Assembly (NCBI GenBank): GCA_025455015.1
Contig: JALONI010000002.1
Location: 1-64,000, forward strand
Reading direction: 5' to 3'
Origin: Cyclobacteriaceae bacterium
GTDB lineage: Bacteria > Bacteroidota > Bacteroidia > Cytophagales > Cyclobacteriaceae
Length of the DNA stretch: 64,000 bases
The notes beneath the pieces were generated by a model. The model did not search any database and was not told where the DNA came from. It worked only from the letters and a program-made list of their open reading frames with translations. Of the stretch, positions 53,075 to 61,268 are shown one piece after another. Position 1 is the first letter of the stretch; each line of letters starts with the position of its first letter. A program made the position numbers and the translations under genes.

Positions 53075-53108
53075 CCACTTTATGCCACTTTTTTACATTT
53101 TATGCCAT
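53064..53108 (-). promoter_or_regulatory. MraZ operator: five boxes at 10-bp spacing
   Basis: On the minus strand, boxes GTGGG (53068-53064), GTGGT (53078-53074), GTGGC (53088-53084), ATGTA (53098-53094) and ATGGC (53108-53104) are spaced exactly 10 bp apart, separated by A/T-rich 5-mers. E. coli MraZ binds TGGGN repeats with the same spacing. The first two boxes overlap the -33 element and spacer, as expected for a repressor. Confidence 0.75.
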
Positions 53109-53126
53109 TTTCATTCCTTTTTGATC

Positions 53127-53182
53127 AAAAAAATAGGCCCGGCCGCGCTTTTTCAAGGCTCCGCCTCAGCCGGAGCGGCCGG
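53127..53182 (-). terminator. Terminator of the Rieske-protein gene
   Basis: CCGGCCGC (53139-53146) and GCGGCCGG (53175-53182) form a GC-rich stem, with an alternative inner GCTCCG/CGGAGC pairing, and the minus strand continues GGGCCTATTTTTTT. It lies about 150 bp past the gene's stop and just upstream of the mraZ operator. Confidence 0.65.
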
Positions 53183-53333
53183 TTGATCTCGTGGAAAAAA
53201 TATAAAATGACATCAAAAGCCGCTGGCCGCGGATAGCGGTTGGCTGTCGCAAAGGGCCCAAGGCGTGGGCCAAAAGGCGCAAGAAGCCGGGGTTAGTCCG
53301 GGCAAATGTTTGGTCTGAGAACGGTAGCCACCG

Positions 53334-53756
53334 TTACGAAAACACCCGCAGCGAGGTGCCGGTCAGCTCGGTGTTGTACCTGCGCAGCGGGCGGGTGGCG
53401 GGCCCTTGCGTGACGGTGCCGGTGCTTGAAAACTGACTGCCGTGATTGGGACACCGGAAATCACCGGATGAAGGCCGAAATTGTATGGTGGTGCCCTGGT
53501 GCGTGCAGGCTTGACTTAACGCCACGACCTCGGTGGTGCTTAACCGGGCAATAATGATACCATTGGTCGTAAGCGACCCGCCTACATTGTTGAGAGGGCC
53601 ATTGGGCGCCACTGTCAAATCCAGCGTGAAATCGACCGGCCCGGCATTGCCCACGGGCGAGGGCTCGTCTTCGCCCGAACAGCCCACCAAACCACACCCC
53701 GCACAGGCCAATACCGCACCCGTACCCATGATTTTCAAAAAAGTTGATCGCTCCAT
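53334..53756 (-). CDS. Secreted Rieske [2Fe-2S] protein
   Basis: The 140-residue protein carries an N-terminal export signal (MERSTFLKIMGTGAVLACAGCG), with a possible lipobox at LACAGC, and a C-terminal Rieske domain. The two cluster-binding motifs are CTH (in ALSQACTHQGTTI) and CPNH (in DFRCPNHGSQF). The first lacks the linker Cys of the bc1-type disulfide, so it resembles the arsenite-oxidase small-subunit/ubiquinol-independent form. No partner oxidoreductase is adjacent. The ATG at 53756 is chosen because upstream residues are not signal-like. Confidence 0.88.
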   Translation of the reverse strand: MERSTFLKIMGTGAVLACAGCGLVGCSGEDEPSPVGNAGPVDFTLDLTVAPNGPLNNVGGSLTTNGIIIARLSTTEVVALSQACTHQGTTIQFRPSSGDFRCPNHGSQFSSTGTVTQGPATRPLRRYNTELTGTSLRVFS

Positions 53757-53923
53757 GGTCAATGACTTTATGAGAAAATAACAACCATCCCCGGCAAAGG
53801 TTTGGCCCTTGGTCGCACCGGGCCTGAAAATGCGTGGGACACGGTGGGACAAAAAACCAAAAAAACCGGTAACAAATCCGAACACCGTGTATCCAAGGAT
53901 AAAAAACCAAGCATTTGCGCACC

Positions 53924-54757
53924 ATGAAAACAAAAACACTATTCACTCTGCTACTGCTATGTTCGATCGCACTGGTGCGGGCGCAATCGCCCTTTCACGT
54001 GGCGGTGAAGGGCAAAGGCCAACCCATTTTGTTGTTCCCGGGGTTTGGTTGCCCGGGCGAAGTATGGGATGAGGCTGTAGCCGAACTCTCCAAAACGCAC
54101 CAATGTCATGTCTTTACCTTTGCGGGATTTGGAAACGTGCCTCCCATTGAGGGCCCGTGGCTGGAAAAAATAAAAAACGGTGTATTAGCCTATGTGAAAG
54201 AAAATAGGCTGGCCAGGGCAACCTTGTTGGGACATAGCCTGGGCGGCACCCTGAGTTTGTGGCTTGCCTCCACTGAGCCGGGCCTGTTTGCCCGCGTGAT
54301 TGCAGTAGATGCGCTCCCGTGTTCGGCCGCGCTGATGATCCCCAATTACCGGGGCGAGCCCATTGCCTACGACAATCCGCAGAGCAATACGATGATGCAG
54401 ATGGACAGCGCTGCATTTAATTCCACGAACGCCCAGTCTATGCCCTACCTGTGCCGCAACACCGAAAAGCAAAAGCTCCTGTTGCGTTGGATGAATCAGG
54501 CCGACCGGAAAACCTACGTGCACGGATACATTGACATGCTCAACCTGGATTTACGCGCGGCCATCGCCCAAATCACCATCCCCGTGGTGGTGCTGGGGGC
54601 GGCCAATCCCGACCGCGACACGGTAGAAAAAACGTACCGCGCTCAATACGAAAAATTGCCCGCTACCATTTTCCATTATGCCGAAAATTCCGCTCACTTT
54701 GTGATGTACGACCAGCCTCAATGGCTGCTGCAAAAACTGACGGAACAGGTACGATAA
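53924..54757 (+). CDS. Secreted alpha/beta hydrolase
   Basis: The 277-residue protein has a signal peptide (MKTKTLFTLLLLCSIALVRAQ) and an alpha/beta hydrolase fold: the oxyanion segment LLFPGFGCPGEVW, the nucleophile elbow GHSLGG, a late acidic segment (VLGAANPDRDT) and the catalytic His in NSAHFVMYDQP. It is a periplasmic esterase, lipase or similar; substrate unknown. An ATG at 53915 lies three codons upstream; 53924 gives the better signal peptide. The sigma-factor gene follows after 12 bp, so the three genes from 53924 to 55820 probably form an operon. Confidence 0.88.
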   Translation: MKTKTLFTLLLLCSIALVRAQSPFHVAVKGKGQPILLFPGFGCPGEVWDEAVAELSKTHQCHVFTFAGFGNVPPIEGPWLEKIKNGVLAYVKENRLARATLLGHSLGGTLSLWLASTEPGLFARVIAVDALPCSAALMIPNYRGEPIAYDNPQSNTMMQMDSAAFNSTNAQSMPYLCRNTEKQKLLLRWMNQADRKTYVHGYIDMLNLDLRAAIAQITIPVVVLGAANPDRDTVEKTYRAQYEKLPATIFHYAENSAHFVMYDQPQWLLQKLTEQVR

Positions 54758-54769
54758 CGCGGCTGTACA

Positions 54770-55264
54770 GTGGACAAAAAAATACGCTTCACCGAATTGT
54801 ACAATACCCACTACGCAAGCCTCTTTAAGCTTTGTAGGGGGTACTTCAACGGAAACGAGGCGCTGGCCTCCGACTCGGCACAGGAAGTTTTTATCAAGGT
54901 ATGGGAGTCGCTGGACACCTTTCGCGGGGAGTCGAGTATCCGCACGTGGATCTATCGTATTGCGGTAAATACCTGTCTGCTCCACCTGCGCAAGCAATCC
55001 ACAAAAAAAGAAAAAATCACCACATCCCTCCCCCACGTGGCCGCGGAGGCCGAGGATACCGGAGAAGAAGAGCGATTGCAGCGCATGTATGCCTGCATCC
55101 AAAAGCTTCCGGAAAAAGACCGGTTGATCACCCTGATGATGTTGGAAGGGATCAGCTACCCCGAAATTTCGGACGTGGTGGGCATGACCGAAGAAACGCT
55201 TCGCGTGCGAATCCATCGCATCAAAAAAAACCTAACTCAATGCGTATCCCATGGAAACATTTGA
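54770..55264 (+). CDS. ECF-type RNA polymerase sigma factor
   Basis: The 164-residue protein has sigma region 2 (about residues 8-75, FTELYNTHYASLFKLCRGYF ... STIRTWIYRIAVN-like segment with the conserved aromatic cluster) and region 4 (about 105-158, RLQRMYACIQKLPEKDRLITLMMLEGISYPEISDVVGMTEETLRVRIHRIKKNL). It should direct RNA polymerase to a small regulon. Translation appears to start at a GTG (54770). The gene overlaps the following membrane-protein gene by 14 bp, the usual link between a sigma factor and its anti-sigma partner. Confidence 0.92.
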   Translation: MDKKIRFTELYNTHYASLFKLCRGYFNGNEALASDSAQEVFIKVWESLDTFRGESSIRTWIYRIAVNTCLLHLRKQSTKKEKITTSLPHVAAEAEDTGEEERLQRMYACIQKLPEKDRLITLMMLEGISYPEISDVVGMTEETLRVRIHRIKKNLTQCVSHGNI

Positions 55265-55820
55265 TGCCCTGCAAACTCTTTGGAATAAACAGCTCGCGGT
55301 GAGCCATCCGGCATCGGCTGCCGATCTCATGAAAAAAGGCGAAGCGCATTTGCAAAAAATACGGGCCGGCCACCGGGGTACCATCGCCATTATTTCCGCT
55401 CTCATCATCGTGTTGATCGGCTATTTTGTGGCCATGAAGGCTTATCAAATGAACGGGTTGACGATCGGATTGACGCTCATGATTAGCGTGATGATTGCCC
55501 GGGTATGGCTGGAGGGGATCAGCGCCACCCGGTTTAGAAGGATACGGCCGGATCTCACGCTGGCGGAGTTCAGCGCCCAAATGCAAGCTTACTACACCTG
55601 GCGGAAACGAGTTCATACCGTTTTTATTCCCACGATCTACGTGCTCTATGTCTTGGGGTTTACCGGGTTGCTGCCCACGCTAAAAGCGAATCTATCACCG
55701 GGTATGTACCTCTATTGCGTCATCAGTGGTTACAGCTTCCTGCTGCTTTTTGCCATCTTTCTCGTCCGCATTTTGCGAAACGAAAGAAAGCTACTGGAGT
55801 TTTTAAAGGGATTGAACTGA
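55251..55820 (+). CDS. Four-helix membrane protein, possible anti-sigma partner
   Basis: I do not recognise this 189-residue protein. The N-terminal 40 residues (METFDALQTLWNKQLAVSHPASAADLMKKGEAHLQ) are soluble and helical, then come four TM helices at about 44-62, 66-84, 122-140 and 150-170, separated by an Arg-rich loop (LEGISATRFRRIRPDLTLAEF). It lacks the ZAS zinc motif and the FecR/STN domains common in Bacteroidota anti-sigma factors. Overlap with the sigma gene (14 bp) suggests that its cytoplasmic N-terminal part binds the sigma factor, but that is inference from position. Confidence 0.75.
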   Translation: METFDALQTLWNKQLAVSHPASAADLMKKGEAHLQKIRAGHRGTIAIISALIIVLIGYFVAMKAYQMNGLTIGLTLMISVMIARVWLEGISATRFRRIRPDLTLAEFSAQMQAYYTWRKRVHTVFIPTIYVLYVLGFTGLLPTLKANLSPGMYLYCVISGYSFLLLFAIFLVRILRNERKLLEFLKGLN

Positions 55821-55831
55821 CCCAAGGCGCA

Positions 55832-58195
55832 TTACGGCCGGTTGGCTGTTGGTTGCAGCACCAACACCCCGGCTGCCGACTGGGCAAAGTCGGCCTTGTT
55901 CCAGTACATGGTTCGAAACTTGCCTTCGGCAAACAGCACGGCCTGATCATCGTAGAACGCACTCATGACATTTCCTGACTGGCCGGTGGGCGACACGGTA
56001 ACTCCGCGCGCAGGGTCAGCCCAATCCACAATTTTCCGCAAGGCCGGCCCGCCCGTGACGGGATAGTAGCCGGTGGTGTCCAGCGCAAACTGTAGGTTGT
56101 TGATTACTTCACTGCCACCGTCCACGGCAAAGGGGCCCACATTAAAAAATCTGTCCAGCGGCTTGACGGCCGCCAGCGGATGGGCATGTGTAAGCGTGTG
56201 GATTTTCTTCCAGGACCAATCCACCGGCTGCGGCCCACTTGTCTGCTTCAGGCGCTCGACCGTCCGGTGCGCGGCTTTCTCCAAAATATCCTTTCGCGTT
56301 TCGATGTCACGCGTGTGCACGTTGTCCCACCACTTGGACGAATCGTTTTGAAAAAAAGGCTTTAGTACATTTTTGATTTCGCTGGTGGTGCGAAACACAG
56401 CATAGGCTTCGCGGCCCAGTTCATCCTCCAGCGCAAATTTCAACGCATGGGTAAGCATGTGGTAGTAGACCGATGGCTCCATTTGCGCTTGGCGATGATC
56501 GCCATTCCATTGTTTCAAAATAGAGGCTACCGTGTGGGCATCGTCAAACGTACTGGTCGTCAGCGTGCGGGCCATCTCATGGGCAATGGCGCGGTGTTCA
56601 TTTGACACTACATCCAACATCGTTTTCTTTACTTCCTCCACGGTCCACTTTTTATCTTCCGAGAGCAGCTCAACAATACGGCCGGCACGGCTCTTGGGGA
56701 AATAGTAGCCGGGATACAGTTGTCCGTTGATGGTGTCGGGCTGGTTATTGGCCGAGTACACAAACCCCCAGGGCGGATTCACTGCGTGCGGATTCTCCGA
56801 AAACGAAAAATAGTCCGCTGGCTGGGTATCCGTTGCGGCATCTAAAAATAATTTAGGGTTCTGACCTACCGGCCGCTTGGGTAATTTGGCTACCGCCCAC
56901 CAGGCTATGTTTCCATCGCGGTCGGCATACATCAAATTGAGGCCGGGGGCCGAAAACAAAGATGCGGCTTTCTCCACCTGCTGAAAGTTTTGGGCGTGAT
57001 TCAGGAAGTAGGCCGCTTGTAACGATTCGTTGTCGTTGTGCATGAGCGACCACCACAATGACACGGGCCGCTGTCCTGTCAAGTCAATTACGCGATTTAC
57101 CAAGGGGCCGCGGGGGGTATGCAGCACCTGCATGACCGTGTCCTCGTGTCCTTTGATTCTGATCACCTCTTCGCGGGTGCGGGCGGTACGTATCGCCTCG
57201 GGTGTTTCGTAGTAAAAATCGGTGTCGTCATTTTCAAACATGGTAAGACCCCAGGCACAAAACTCGTTTTGCCCCAGCAGCCCAAACGGTATACCTGCCA
57301 GGTGATGGCCGTAGAATTTATACCCCGGATATTCGAGGTATGCCTCGTACCATACGGCCGGTTGGGCAAATCCAATGTGAGTGTCGTTGGCCAAAATGGG
57401 CTTACCCGACAGCGTGCGATCGCCACTGATGGCCCAGCCATTGCTGCCCGACCACAGGGCTACGGGCAGTTGCGTTAACGCCTCGTGTACAAAAGCAATC
57501 AAGGAATCGGTGTGCGGCTTGGGTAGGCCCGAATGGCTTTTGATCATCTCGGCATCTGCCACCGACAGCGCGTTCATATCGCGCAGGTAGTCGGGGCCCA
57601 GTTCCTGACGTATCTTCTCCAATACCGGATCGGTGCGCAGTCCTTCGGCAAAGCCAAACGACATAAAGCCAATGGCGTGATACATGTCCTCGGGCGTAAA
57701 GGGTGTCTTTGGAATACCGATGATGGTAAACTCTATGGGTGTTTTGCCCGTGCGGATGTATTCATTGATGCCGCGCTGATAGGCAAGGGCGGCCCGCTGA
57801 TACGGGTCAGACGAGGCCGATAAAAATTTCTGTGCATGCTGGCGCGCAAACTCGTTGATCCCTAAGGTGCGAAAGAGCTTGTCGACTTTCAGGGTGGCGG
57901 GGCCCAGCACCTCGGACAGACGGCCGCTGGCCGCCCTGCGCAACATTTCCATTTGAAACAGCCGGTCTTGCGCGTGCACGTAGCCGAGGGCCAGGTAGGC
58001 GTCTTCCTCGTTTTGTGCCTCGATGTGCGGCACACCATACGCGTCATACCGAACGGTCACCTCTGCTTTTAACCCCTCTACCGCCAAGGTGCCCTGATAG
58101 GTGGGCTTGGTGGTTGGCAAATAAATGGCGATACCCGCCACTGCCAGCAGGACGAGGAGCAGCAACCCCAACACGATTCGTTTGAAAATTTTCAT
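55832..58195 (-). CDS. Penicillin acylase-family Ntn hydrolase
   Basis: The 787-residue protein has an N-terminal TM/signal segment (FKRIVLGLLLLVLLAVAGIAIYL), then the alpha-subunit region with YAFGYVHAQDRLFQMEML-type DRLFQME residues, a spacer peptide, and the new N terminus of the beta subunit at the Ser of WSGSNGW, the catalytic nucleophile exposed by autoproteolysis. Conserved ANDTHIGF and the later PVTGG ... PGQSGN-like segment follow. It hydrolyses an N-acyl bond, perhaps of acylated homoserine lactones, lipoamino acids or beta-lactams; substrate unknown. I chose the ATG at 58195 over earlier Met codons. Confidence 0.88.
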   Translation of the reverse strand: MKIFKRIVLGLLLLVLLAVAGIAIYLPTTKPTYQGTLAVEGLKAEVTVRYDAYGVPHIEAQNEEDAYLALGYVHAQDRLFQMEMLRRAASGRLSEVLGPATLKVDKLFRTLGINEFARQHAQKFLSASSDPYQRAALAYQRGINEYIRTGKTPIEFTIIGIPKTPFTPEDMYHAIGFMSFGFAEGLRTDPVLEKIRQELGPDYLRDMNALSVADAEMIKSHSGLPKPHTDSLIAFVHEALTQLPVALWSGSNGWAISGDRTLSGKPILANDTHIGFAQPAVWYEAYLEYPGYKFYGHHLAGIPFGLLGQNEFCAWGLTMFENDDTDFYYETPEAIRTARTREEVIRIKGHEDTVMQVLHTPRGPLVNRVIDLTGQRPVSLWWSLMHNDNESLQAAYFLNHAQNFQQVEKAASLFSAPGLNLMYADRDGNIAWWAVAKLPKRPVGQNPKLFLDAATDTQPADYFSFSENPHAVNPPWGFVYSANNQPDTINGQLYPGYYFPKSRAGRIVELLSEDKKWTVEEVKKTMLDVVSNEHRAIAHEMARTLTTSTFDDAHTVASILKQWNGDHRQAQMEPSVYYHMLTHALKFALEDELGREAYAVFRTTSEIKNVLKPFFQNDSSKWWDNVHTRDIETRKDILEKAAHRTVERLKQTSGPQPVDWSWKKIHTLTHAHPLAAVKPLDRFFNVGPFAVDGGSEVINNLQFALDTTGYYPVTGGPALRKIVDWADPARGVTVSPTGQSGNVMSAFYDDQAVLFAEGKFRTMYWNKADFAQSAAGVLVLQPTANRP

Positions 58196-58329
58196 GCGGT
58201 GTAAAAACATCAATGACCGTTGAAAGATAAGAATTAGATAACACACGCGCGTTGCCCCTGAGGGCTATCGCGCGGGAGCCGGTGCGTGAGGATAGATATG
58301 AAATAACTACCTTGACCATCATTTTATCC

Positions 58330-59028
58330 ATGAAATCGATTTTGATCTCGATCGCTGCGGTACTCTCCACGAGTGTACTCATCGCCCAGACCGTCTCTCC
58401 GTACGGGCTGCGCACTACGCGATTGGCCGCCTACCAAGCGTCTGTCGTCCGGAATCCAAACATGGAATTGTTAGACCTGGAGAAAGTGGTGCCCGGCCTT
58501 GTGCTGGACATCCGCTATGCCACCGAAAACAACTTCATGAGGAAACGCATGTACACGTTGGCGAAAGCCTACGCACGCAAGCCGGTGGCGCAGGCGCTGG
58601 CACGGGTGCAAGCCGAACTAAAAACCGAGGGTCTGGGTCTGAAGATTTTTGATGCCTACCGCCCCTATTCTGTAACGGTTGCCTTTTACGAGTCGTATCG
58701 GGATACGACTTACGTGGCATCACCGTATCGGGGCTCGCGCCACAACCGCGGGTGCGCACTGGATCTGACACTGATCGACCTGGCAACCGGAAAAGAACTG
58801 ACCATGCCCACGGCCTTTGACTCCTTTGAAAAAGCCGCTTGGCCGAGCACACCCGTGGCGGACCCTGTGATTAGAAAAAACCGTGACATGCTCATTCGCG
58901 TGATGGAGAAATATGGCTTTCGCGTAAATGCATCCGAGTGGTGGCACTTCGACTTTATAGGCTACCGTCAGTACGATGTGTTGAATGTAAGTTTTGAGGA
59001 ACTGGAAAATTATGGAACCGACAAATAA
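58330..59028 (+). CDS. D-alanyl-D-alanine dipeptidase (VanX/DdpX family)
   Basis: The 232-residue secreted protein has a signal peptide (MKSILISIAAVLSTSVLIAQ) and a complete M15D zinc peptidase core: YATENNFMRKRMY, LGLKIFDAYRPYSV, the ligand motif SRHNRGCALDLTLI (His and Asp) and SEWWHFDF (the second His and the catalytic Glu). It should cleave D-Ala-D-Ala in the periplasm, recycling wall peptides. There is no VanH/VanA ligase nearby, so glycopeptide resistance is not implied. It is divergent from the penicillin acylase-family gene. Confidence 0.93.
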   Translation: MKSILISIAAVLSTSVLIAQTVSPYGLRTTRLAAYQASVVRNPNMELLDLEKVVPGLVLDIRYATENNFMRKRMYTLAKAYARKPVAQALARVQAELKTEGLGLKIFDAYRPYSVTVAFYESYRDTTYVASPYRGSRHNRGCALDLTLIDLATGKELTMPTAFDSFEKAAWPSTPVADPVIRKNRDMLIRVMEKYGFRVNASEWWHFDFIGYRQYDVLNVSFEELENYGTDK

Positions 59029-59029
59029 T

Positions 59030-59353
59030 ATGACCCTTGACCAAGTCCAGCAACAGGTAGATGTTTGGATAAAAAACCATGGCGTCCGCTATTTTAATGA
59101 ACTGACCAACATGGCCATTCTTACCGAAGAAGTGGGCGAATTGGCGCGCATCATGGCGCGCAGGTATGGCGAGCAGTCCGAAAAAGAGTCGGACAAAAAC
59201 AAAGACCTGGGCGATGAAATGGCCGATGTGCTTTGGGTGTTGATTTGCCTGGCTAACCAAACGGGTATCAACCTGACGGACGCCTTCCAGAAAAACATGG
59301 ATAAAAAAACGCAGCGCGATGGGCAGCGGCACAAGCAAAATCCTAAACTATGA
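59030..59353 (+). CDS. MazG-like nucleotide pyrophosphohydrolase
   Basis: The 107-residue all-alpha NTP pyrophosphatase has the metal-binding motif EEVGE (LTEEVGELARI) followed by GDEMADVLWVLICLANQ, which provides the ExxD pair. It should hydrolyse nucleoside triphosphates to monophosphates, cleaning the pool or moderating nucleotide signalling. The ATG at 59030 begins one base after the dipeptidase stop; one at 59012 would overlap it by 17 bp. Tail Lys/Gln-rich (KKTQRDGQRHKQNPKL). Confidence 0.9.
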   Translation: MTLDQVQQQVDVWIKNHGVRYFNELTNMAILTEEVGELARIMARRYGEQSEKESDKNKDLGDEMADVLWVLICLANQTGINLTDAFQKNMDKKTQRDGQRHKQNPKL

Positions 59354-59390
59354 CCGGGTGGTGGCGGCAACCCGCAACGCGGAGCAAGCG

Positions 59391-60092
59391 TCACACCACC
59401 AGCACCCCATTTCGTAATCTGGGAAGCACGGCATACTCATTGTGCTTCAAGCAAAATTCAAAATCGCGGTAGATGTTTAGTCGGTTCAATCGCTTGACGT
59501 GCGAAGACTCGCCCAAAAAAGCCGCCAGGTTGTCTTTGGCCAACGTGTATAAATGCCGGGCTGCCAGCGGTGCATCACAATCCGGGCCCAGGTAGTCTTT
59601 GAGCTTTTCAACCACGGCTCCGGCAAACAGGGTATCTTCTAAGTTAACACGCCCTTTCCAGCCGGCACACACCACCAGTACACTGTTTTCGCCCAACAAC
59701 AAATACTTGACCACGGTGGACAAATTGAGAAACGAGCCGATGATCACCTCGCGCGCGCCTTTGGCTTTCTCAATCGCCTGCGTACCGTTGGTGGTCGTAA
59801 AAGCAAGTCGCTGACCTTTGATTTCATCGTTCATGTATTCAAAGGGGCTGTTGCCTTTGTCAAACCCCGGTACCTTCTCGCCATTGCGCTCACCGGACGT
59901 AATGTAGCCTTTCTCGTGCATGACACGGCACTGTTCCAAATCGGCAAAGGGTGTGATGCTGTGCACCCCGTGGGCGAATGCCGTGACCATGCAGGAAGTA
60001 GCGCGCAAGATATCTACCACCACCACCGTACGGTCTTTGACATCATACAGATGCATCAATTCCGGGCTCAGGCAAATGTCAATGGTTTTCAT
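59391..60092 (-). CDS. comB: 2-phosphosulfolactate phosphatase
   Basis: The 233-residue ComB-family protein has the typical VVVVDILRATSCMVTAFAHGV segment, TSGERNGEKVPGFDKGNSPFEY, LAFTTTNGTQAI and VLVVCAGWKGRVNLEDTLFAGA. The enzyme removes phosphate from 2-phosphosulfolactate. In non-methanogens it may supply sulfolactate or feed sulfonate metabolism such as the sulfonolipids of Cytophagales; that link is inference. It lies 70 bp downstream of gcvT on the same strand. Confidence 0.92.
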   Translation of the reverse strand: MKTIDICLSPELMHLYDVKDRTVVVVDILRATSCMVTAFAHGVHSITPFADLEQCRVMHEKGYITSGERNGEKVPGFDKGNSPFEYMNDEIKGQRLAFTTTNGTQAIEKAKGAREVIIGSFLNLSTVVKYLLLGENSVLVVCAGWKGRVNLEDTLFAGAVVEKLKDYLGPDCDAPLAARHLYTLAKDNLAAFLGESSHVKRLNRLNIYRDFEFCLKHNEYAVLPRLRNGVLVV

Positions 60093-60162
60093 TTTATTCT
60101 ACTTTTTGTGTTCTCAGCAGCAGCCACCGGTGAAGACCATCCGGTCGTGCCGTTCGGCCAAG

Positions 60163-61245
60163 CTATACAAACGGTGTTTTGGTCACGACAGCCTTGAGGG
60201 CTTTGCCGCGCACCGAAATAAAGATTTCCGAGCCGACTTTGCTGAAAGGCGTAGTCACATAGCCTAGCCCAATGCCCACGCCTAACACGGGCGACTGGGT
60301 TCCGGAGGTGACTTTGCCAAGGGCGTTTCCAGCGGCATCGATAATCGGGTAGTCGTGTCGCGGGATTCCTTTGTCAATCATCTTAAAGCCCACCAGCTTG
60401 CGTGTCACACCCGCTTCCTTCTGCGCAGCCAACTGGGCAGCATGGGTAAAAGGCTTGGTAAACTTCGTTATCCACCCCAGGCCGGCTTCCAAAGGCGAAG
60501 TGGTATCATCAATATCATTGCCGTACAAACAAAAGCCCATTTCAAGCCGCAGCGTATCGCGCGCACCCAGCCCAATCGGCTTGATTCCCTCGGCCTGGCC
60601 AGCGTCAAACAACGCTTTCCAAACCTGCTCGGCATACGCCTTGTTCACGTACAATTCAAACCCGCCCGCACCGGTATACCCCGTGTTGCTGACGATGGCA
60701 TCCGGCACCCCCGCCACCGTGCCCGTGGCAAAGTGATAATACGGAATAGCCGATAACGCCACGGTTGTCAGTTGTTGAACCACGTCTCTGGCGTTGGGCC
60801 CCTGCACGGCAAACAGGCAAATCTCGTCCGATATATTTTTCATCACCGCACCGGCTGTGTTGTGTTGCGCAATCCAATTCCAATCTTTCTCAATGTTGGA
60901 TGCATTGACCACCAACAGGTAGTCTTCGTCTTTGATTTTGTACACGATCAAATCGTCCACGATTCCCCCCGCGTCATTGGGCAAGCAACTGTATTGGGCT
61001 TGGCCACTCACCAATTTCGAGGCATCGTTGCTGGTGACCCGTTGGATCAAATCCAAGGCGGCCGGCCCTTCAATTTTGAACTCACCCATGTGCGAAACAT
61101 CAAAAACGCCCACGGCCTTGCGCACGGTCATGTGCTCTTCAATGTCGGACGAATAGCGCACGGGCATCCAATACCCGGCAAACGGCACCATTTTTCCGCC
61201 CAATTTTTCATGCAGGTGGTGGAGCGGGATTTTTTTTGTTTCCAT
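60163..61245 (-). CDS. gcvT: Glycine cleavage system aminomethyltransferase (T protein)
   Basis: The 360-residue protein transfers the aminomethyl group from lipoylated H protein to tetrahydrofolate. It begins [29 protein letters not shown] and shows [39 protein letters not shown] (with the catalytic Asp) and [14 protein letters not shown]. The genes for the P and H proteins are not in this window. I chose the ATG at 61245; an in-frame extension to 61755 lies inside the neighbouring gene. Confidence 0.96.
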   Translation of the reverse strand: METKKIPLHHLHEKLGGKMVPFAGYWMPVRYSSDIEEHMTVRKAVGVFDVSHMGEFKIEGPAALDLIQRVTSNDASKLVSGQAQYSCLPNDAGGIVDDLIVYKIKDEDYLLVVNASNIEKDWNWIAQHNTAGAVMKNISDEICLFAVQGPNARDVVQQLTTVALSAIPYYHFATGTVAGVPDAIVSNTGYTGAGGFELYVNKAYAEQVWKALFDAGQAEGIKPIGLGARDTLRLEMGFCLYGNDIDDTTSPLEAGLGWITKFTKPFTHAAQLAAQKEAGVTRKLVGFKMIDKGIPRHDYPIIDAAGNALGKVTSGTQSPVLGVGIGLGYVTTPFSKVGSEIFISVRGKALKAVVTKTPFV

Positions 61246-61268
61246 AGCTTTTTCTGGTTTTGATGAAC

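Noticed and set aside
58330..59028. Vancomycin resistance determinant
   Set aside because: The protein is a VanX-family dipeptidase, but VanH, VanA/B and the regulators are absent; a housekeeping wall-recycling role fits better.
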